DNA of 32,350 nt from NCBI GenBank assembly GCA_021789435.1, contig JAJYJO010000021.1, positions 1 to 32,350 on the forward strand. Direction: 5' to 3'. This stretch comes from Chloroflexota bacterium (lineage in GTDB: Bacteria > Chloroflexota > Limnocylindria > Limnocylindrales > CSP1-4). Position numbers and translations under genes: made by a program. Of this stretch, positions 28,886 through 32,350 are shown in pieces. Position 1 is the stretch's first letter; each line of letters starts with the position of its first letter. The notes beneath the pieces are model-generated. The model made no database searches and was not told where the DNA came from. It saw nothing but the letters and a program-made list of their open reading frames with translations.

Positions 28886-30133
28886 CTAGCCGGCGGTGCC
28901 GAAGTCCTTCTGCTTGAAGAAGGCCCAGTCCTTGGTGGTCGGATCGAACTTGTAGTAGCTGATGATGTGCTGGCTGGTGTCACCGTTGGCGTCGAAGGAG
29001 ATCGAGCCGAGGACGGTGTCGTACTTGTGGGCGGTGGTGGTCACGAAGGCCCGCACGGCCTCCCGGTTGGAGCCGACGGCCTTGAGGGCATCCAGGAAGA
29101 TCTGGGTGCAGGCATAGGCGGAGGCGCTGTAGGAACCCGGGTCGGTGCTGAACGCGGCCTTGTACGCGGCCTTGAAGGCATCCGGGTTCGGGATGTCGTG
29201 GATCGCGGCGACGGTGCTGTAGGTGTTGAGATCGCCCTGCGGTCCGGCCAGGTTGAGGAACGAGCTGGCCGTGGCGGCCGAGCCGTCGCTGATGCCGTCA
29301 CCGCCGCCGAAGGGGATGTTGCCCATCCCCTGGGCGACCATCTGCTTGCGGAGCAGGCCGCCGCCGGTGGAGGTGACGCCGCCGAAGTAGACGTACTGCG
29401 GGTTCTTGGCCGCCGCGGCGGTGAGCAGGCTCGTGTAGTCGGTCACGTTCTTGCCGGCGCCGTCGTGGGCCACGATGGTCCCGCCGAGCGCCTTGAACGA
29501 GGAATCGAAGACGTCCGCCAGGCCCTTGCCGTAGGTCTCGGTGTCGTCCACCACGTAGGCGGTCTTGGCGCCGACCACGTTGTAGGCGATATCGGCCCCG
29601 GCCTGGCCCTGGATGTCGTCGGTCGTCGCGACGCGGACATAGGCGATCTTGGTCGGGTTCGTCTTGCGCAGGGCGGCCCCGTCGGCGCCCTTGGTCAGCC
29701 CGGGGTTCGTGTTGGCCGGGCTGCACTGGATCAGGCCGGCCGCGTTGGAGACCGGGATCTCGGCCTGGGCGACGTTGGAGTTGAAGGGACCGACGACGGC
29801 GAAGACCGCCGGGTCGTTGACCAGGGTGCTGATGTTCTTGGAGCCCTGGGTCGGGTCGTGGACACCGTTGACGGCGTCGTCCTCGGCCTCCACGGTCACG
29901 TGGTAGCCGGGCACGGAGATCTGCTGCACGGCCAGCTTGACCCCGTTCAGGGTCGGGCCGCCGTTCGGCAACTCCCCGCCGGAGAGCGGCAGGTCGACGC
30001 CGATCTTGACTTCCTGGACCGATCCGCCGCCGCCACCCCCGCCGCCGGATGGGGCGGGCGTCGGGCTTGAGCTGCAGGCGGTGAAGACCAGGGCCGCCGT
30101 CGTTGCGACGGCCCCGAGCTTCAAGAGACGCAT
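28886..30133 (-). CDS. livJ: Branched-chain amino-acid ABC transporter substrate-binding lipoprotein (LivJ/K-like)
   Basis: MRLLKLGAVATTAALVFTACSSSP (lipobox FTAC), poly-Gly linker, VKIGVDLPLSGGELPNGGPTLNGVKLAVQQ (Peripla_BP_6). Start ATG 30133. Confidence 0.93.
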   Translation of the reverse strand: MRLLKLGAVATTAALVFTACSSSPTPAPSGGGGGGGGSVQEVKIGVDLPLSGGELPNGGPTLNGVKLAVQQISVPGYHVTVEAEDDAVNGVHDPTQGSKNISTLVNDPAVFAVVGPFNSNVAQAEIPVSNAAGLIQCSPANTNPGLTKGADGAALRKTNPTKIAYVRVATTDDIQGQAGADIAYNVVGAKTAYVVDDTETYGKGLADVFDSSFKALGGTIVAHDGAGKNVTDYTSLLTAAAAKNPQYVYFGGVTSTGGGLLRKQMVAQGMGNIPFGGGDGISDGSAATASSFLNLAGPQGDLNTYSTVAAIHDIPNPDAFKAAYKAAFSTDPGSYSASAYACTQIFLDALKAVGSNREAVRAFVTTTAHKYDTVLGSISFDANGDTSQHIISYYKFDPTTKDWAFFKQKDFGTAG

Positions 30134-30339
30134 CAGTGACTCCTCCTCTAGCGCCGGCCTGAGCACGGGCCGATCTCGATCCCCCGTCGTCCATCCTCGC
30201 GACGACCCCTGCTGCAGGACCAGGCTGTGCTTCCGGAATGGGGGTGACGGGGGGCCGGATCACGAGCGTTGGCGCGAAAGGGGGAGACACGAAGACGAAC
30301 CGCTGGCGGCCGCGCAGGTGGCCGCGGGAGCGATGCCGT

Positions 30340-30367
30340 ATATTAGGCAGTGGCGAGTTGTTTGCAA
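30340..30367 (-). promoter_or_regulatory. Putative livJ promoter
   Basis: Minus strand TTGCAA (30362-30367), 16 nt, TAATAT (30340-30345): a locally A/T-rich island. Implies a leader of about 200 nt. Confidence 0.4.
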
Positions 30368-30514
30368 GCGCGCTCGCCGCGACGACCCCTGGCGTGGCTG
30401 CCGAGCGAAGCAACCGCTCGCCACCCGGAGTGGCGCCCGCGCGCAGCGCGGCCCCGGTCCCGGCCGAGGCGCCCGCAGCGGCAGCGCTCTCCAGACGAGG
30501 TTCCATCCGTTCGC

Positions 30515-30973
30515 GTGGAGTATCTGATCCGCCCGGCACGCATCACCGACGTGGAACGCCTCGGCGCGCTCTGCGCCGAGGCAGGTGCAGGCGCGGGTCC
30601 GGGCACCCCGCTGGACGCCACGGACCTGTTGCGCCAGCTGGTCTACCTGCCGCAGGCGAGCGTCTTCGTGGCCGAGGCACGGCGCGAGGTGGTCGGCGGC
30701 GCCGTCCTCGCGTTGCGCCCCTCGGTCCGGGCCGGCGGCTACGTCGGCACGGTGGACGTGCTCGTCGTCGATCGCCGTCACGACCTGGACCGGGTCACGG
30801 ACGCCCTCCTGGAGGAGCTCCTGCGCTCGGCCGGCAACAAGGGCTGCGCCGCAGTCGAGGCGGCCCTGCCGTCGGATCCCGCCACGCGCGCCCGCTGGGA
30901 GCGGCATGGCTTCGTGGAGGTCGGCCCCACCATCGAACGACCCGTCGCCGCGGGCCAGCCCGCAGGCCGCTGA
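30515..30973 (+). CDS. GNAT-family N-acetyltransferase
   Basis: VEYLIRPARITDVERLGALCAEAG...ASVFVAEARREVVGGAVLAL...GYVGTVDVLVVDRRHDLDRVTDALLEELLRSAGNKGCAAVEAAL...ARWERHGFVEVG. GTG start chosen; track ORF begins at 30350. Confidence 0.82.
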   Translation: MEYLIRPARITDVERLGALCAEAGAGAGPGTPLDATDLLRQLVYLPQASVFVAEARREVVGGAVLALRPSVRAGGYVGTVDVLVVDRRHDLDRVTDALLEELLRSAGNKGCAAVEAALPSDPATRARWERHGFVEVGPTIERPVAAGQPAGR

Positions 30974-30976
30974 TGC

Positions 30977-31011
30977 CACGGGCGCCGGGCAGCGTGCCGC
31001 GCCGGCGCCCG
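30977..31011 (+). terminator. Terminator-like hairpin after the GNAT gene
   Basis: ACGGGCGCCGG-N13-CCGGCGCCCGT: perfect 11-bp arms followed by TT; directly after the GNAT stop. Confidence 0.55.
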
Positions 31012-31035
31012 TTTCCGTCCAACTGAGGAGTCATC

Positions 31036-32350
31036 GTGAGCAAGAACGTCGCCGTCTTCGTGGACGTGGCGAACATCTTCTACGCGGCCAAGGCGGCCGG
31101 CGTGGACATCGATTACGTCACGCTGCTGAAGGCGGCCGTGGCGGGCCGGGATTTCGTACGGGCTTACGCCTACACCGGTCTCGATCCCGAGAACGAGAAC
31201 CAGCGCAACTTCCACTCCTTCCTGGCCCGGCACGGCTACAAGGTCGTCAGCAAGGACATCCGGAAGTACGGCGACGGGAAGGTCAAGGCCAACCTGGACA
31301 TCGAGCTGGTCGTCGACATGATGAAGACGTCCCGGAACCTGGATGTCGCGATCGTGGTCAGCGGCGACGGCGATTTCGCGCCGGCCATCCGCGCGGTCCA
31401 GGAGATGGGCGTCCGCGTCGAGGTGATCAGCTTCCGCGGCAACACCAGCTCGGACCTGATCGAGGTCGCCGATGTCTTCACCGACATCACGCAGATCGCC
31501 CGGGTCGAGAAGGGCTCGCGCTCCGGCCGGCGGGTCTCGGAGGACGAGGAGGACCTCTCGATGACCGAGGTGCCGGACAAGCAGACCGAGGGAACCGGTC
31601 GGGGCCGCGGCCGCGGCCGCGGCCGGCCCGGGGAGCGTCCCGCTCGTCCCGCCCGGCCGGAGCGGCCGGAGCGGGTCGCGGCCGAGCGTACCGGTGAGGC
31701 GAGGACCGGCGCCGAGCACGGCGAGGGCCGGCTGGTCCTCCTGCCGGGCGAGAAGCTCGCCCGGGTCGCCGGCGGCGAGGCGGCCGAGGAGTCTCTCGAG
31801 ATCGCCAGGCCCGCGACGGCCGAGGAGGCCGTGCTCGCTGGCGAAGGCGAGACGGCGGAGGAGGGCGAGGCCCACCGCCGGCGCCGCCGCCGCGGCGGTC
31901 GCGGTCGCGGTCGCGGTCGGGGCCACGAGGAGCTGGGCGAGCAGGAGGAGGTCGCCGCCGCGGCTTCGCCCCTCGAGGGCGAGCCGGAGCTGCCACCACT
32001 CACGCCGGCCGGGCCGCGGCCGACGCCGTTCGGCTCGATCTGGGACTCGCAGATCGGCATGAACACGCCGGTCGCGCCGCTGCCGTCCACGGTCCTGCCC
32101 GGCCTCCCGGAGGACGAGGAATTCGCCGAGCCGGAGATCCCCGAGTACCTCCTGGCGGAGCGCCGTCGCGGTCGCGGCGGTCGCGGCCGCGCAGGCCGCG
32201 GCGGCTATGCCGCGGCCGTCGACCGGGAGCGCTTCGGGCGCGGCGGCGGTGTGAGCCGCTACCCGGAGGTCTCGCGCCAGCCGGCTCCTCGCCCCGGACG
32301 ACCGGCGGAGCGGCCGGCCTTCGCGCCGCGCCCGGAGCGGTCGCCGGCGC
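31036..32350 (+). CDS. NYN/LabA-like PIN-domain protein with RG-rich C-terminal tail (3' truncated by window end)
   Basis: GTG with SD GAGGAG. MSKNVAVFVDVANIFYAAKAAGVDIDYVTLLKAAVAG...YTGLDPENENQRNFHSFLARHGYKVVSKDI...KANLDIELVVDMMKTSRNLDVAIVVSGDGDFAPAIRAVQEMGVRVEVISF (NYN). Tail: [46 protein letters not shown]. Absent from the supplied ORF track; read directly from sequence. Confidence 0.88.
   Translation, partial: MSKNVAVFVDVANIFYAAKAAGVDIDYVTLLKAAVAGRDFVRAYAYTGLDPENENQRNFHSFLARHGYKVVSKDIRKYGDGKVKANLDIELVVDMMKTSRNLDVAIVVSGDGDFAPAIRAVQEMGVRVEVISFRGNTSSDLIEVADVFTDITQIARVEKGSRSGRRVSEDEEDLSMTEVPDKQTEGTGRGRGRGRGRPGERPARPARPERPERVAAERTGEARTGAEHGEGRLVLLPGEKLARVAGGEAAEESLEIARPATAEEAVLAGEGETAEEGEAHRRRRRRGGRGRGRGRGHEELGEQEEVAAAASPLEGEPELPPLTPAGPRPTPFGSIWDSQIGMNTPVAPLPSTVLPGLPEDEEFAEPEIPEYLLAERRRGRGGRGRAGRGGYAAAVDRERFGRGGGVSRYPEVSRQPAPRPGRPAERPAFAPRPERSPA

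Noticed and set aside
29298-30539. 413-aa minus-strand ORF overlapping livJ
   Set aside because: Out-of-frame shadow of the livJ coding sequence; Arg/Gly/Pro-rich.
31600-31640. (GGCCGC)n run as a CRISPR-like or mobile repeat
   Set aside because: In-frame codon repeat encoding the RG-rich tail; no spacers or element boundaries.
30778-31926. 382-aa minus-strand ORF over the GNAT/NYN region
   Set aside because: Antisense to the NYN protein, whose domain motifs and SD make the plus strand the coding one.

Overview
High-GC bacterial chromosomal segment. The gene content and HspR/HAIR-type regulation are compatible with a Chloroflexota/actinobacteria-like genome, but taxonomy is inferred, not tested. 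I saw no tRNA/rRNA genes, CRISPR array, IS element, phage or obvious defence island. Main blocks, left to right: (1) a minus-strand heat-shock/protease cluster hsp20-hspR-lon-dnaJ(cbpA-type)-clpB-NUDIX, headed by a recognisable promoter that overlaps a 21-bp HAIR-shaped inverted repeat; (2) a GH18-like lipoprotein; (3) a WYL-type regulator divergent from a 63-aa membrane microprotein, with an inverted repeat between them; (4) a minus-strand potassium-homeostasis block of two tandem KimA-like APC/KUP permeases, a UspA protein and two TrkA/RCK proteins; (5) a metallophosphoesterase, and rsmG with an inverted pair of DnaA boxes abutting its putative promoter; (6) a sensor histidine kinase, then a CsoR-like repressor with a CsoR-type GC-tract palindrome upstream; (7) a plus-strand cluster of zinc-ribbon protein, PD-(D/E)XK-like protein, hpt and small membrane protein; (8) an MFS-transporter pseudogene whose C-terminal part is inverted relative to the preceding part; (9) a complete branched-chain amino-acid ABC transporter operon livJ-H-M-G-F, with a perfect hairpin after livJ and an unusual hydrophobic insertion inside LivG; (10) a GNAT acetyltransferase and a NYN/PIN-like protein with a long RG-rich tail that runs off the window. 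I found no clearly unprecedented multi-gene system. The strongest items for follow-up are the inverted MFS pseudogene, the LivG membrane-like insertion, the variant HAIR promoter, the NYN-RG protein and the zinc-ribbon/nuclease-like pair next to hpt.
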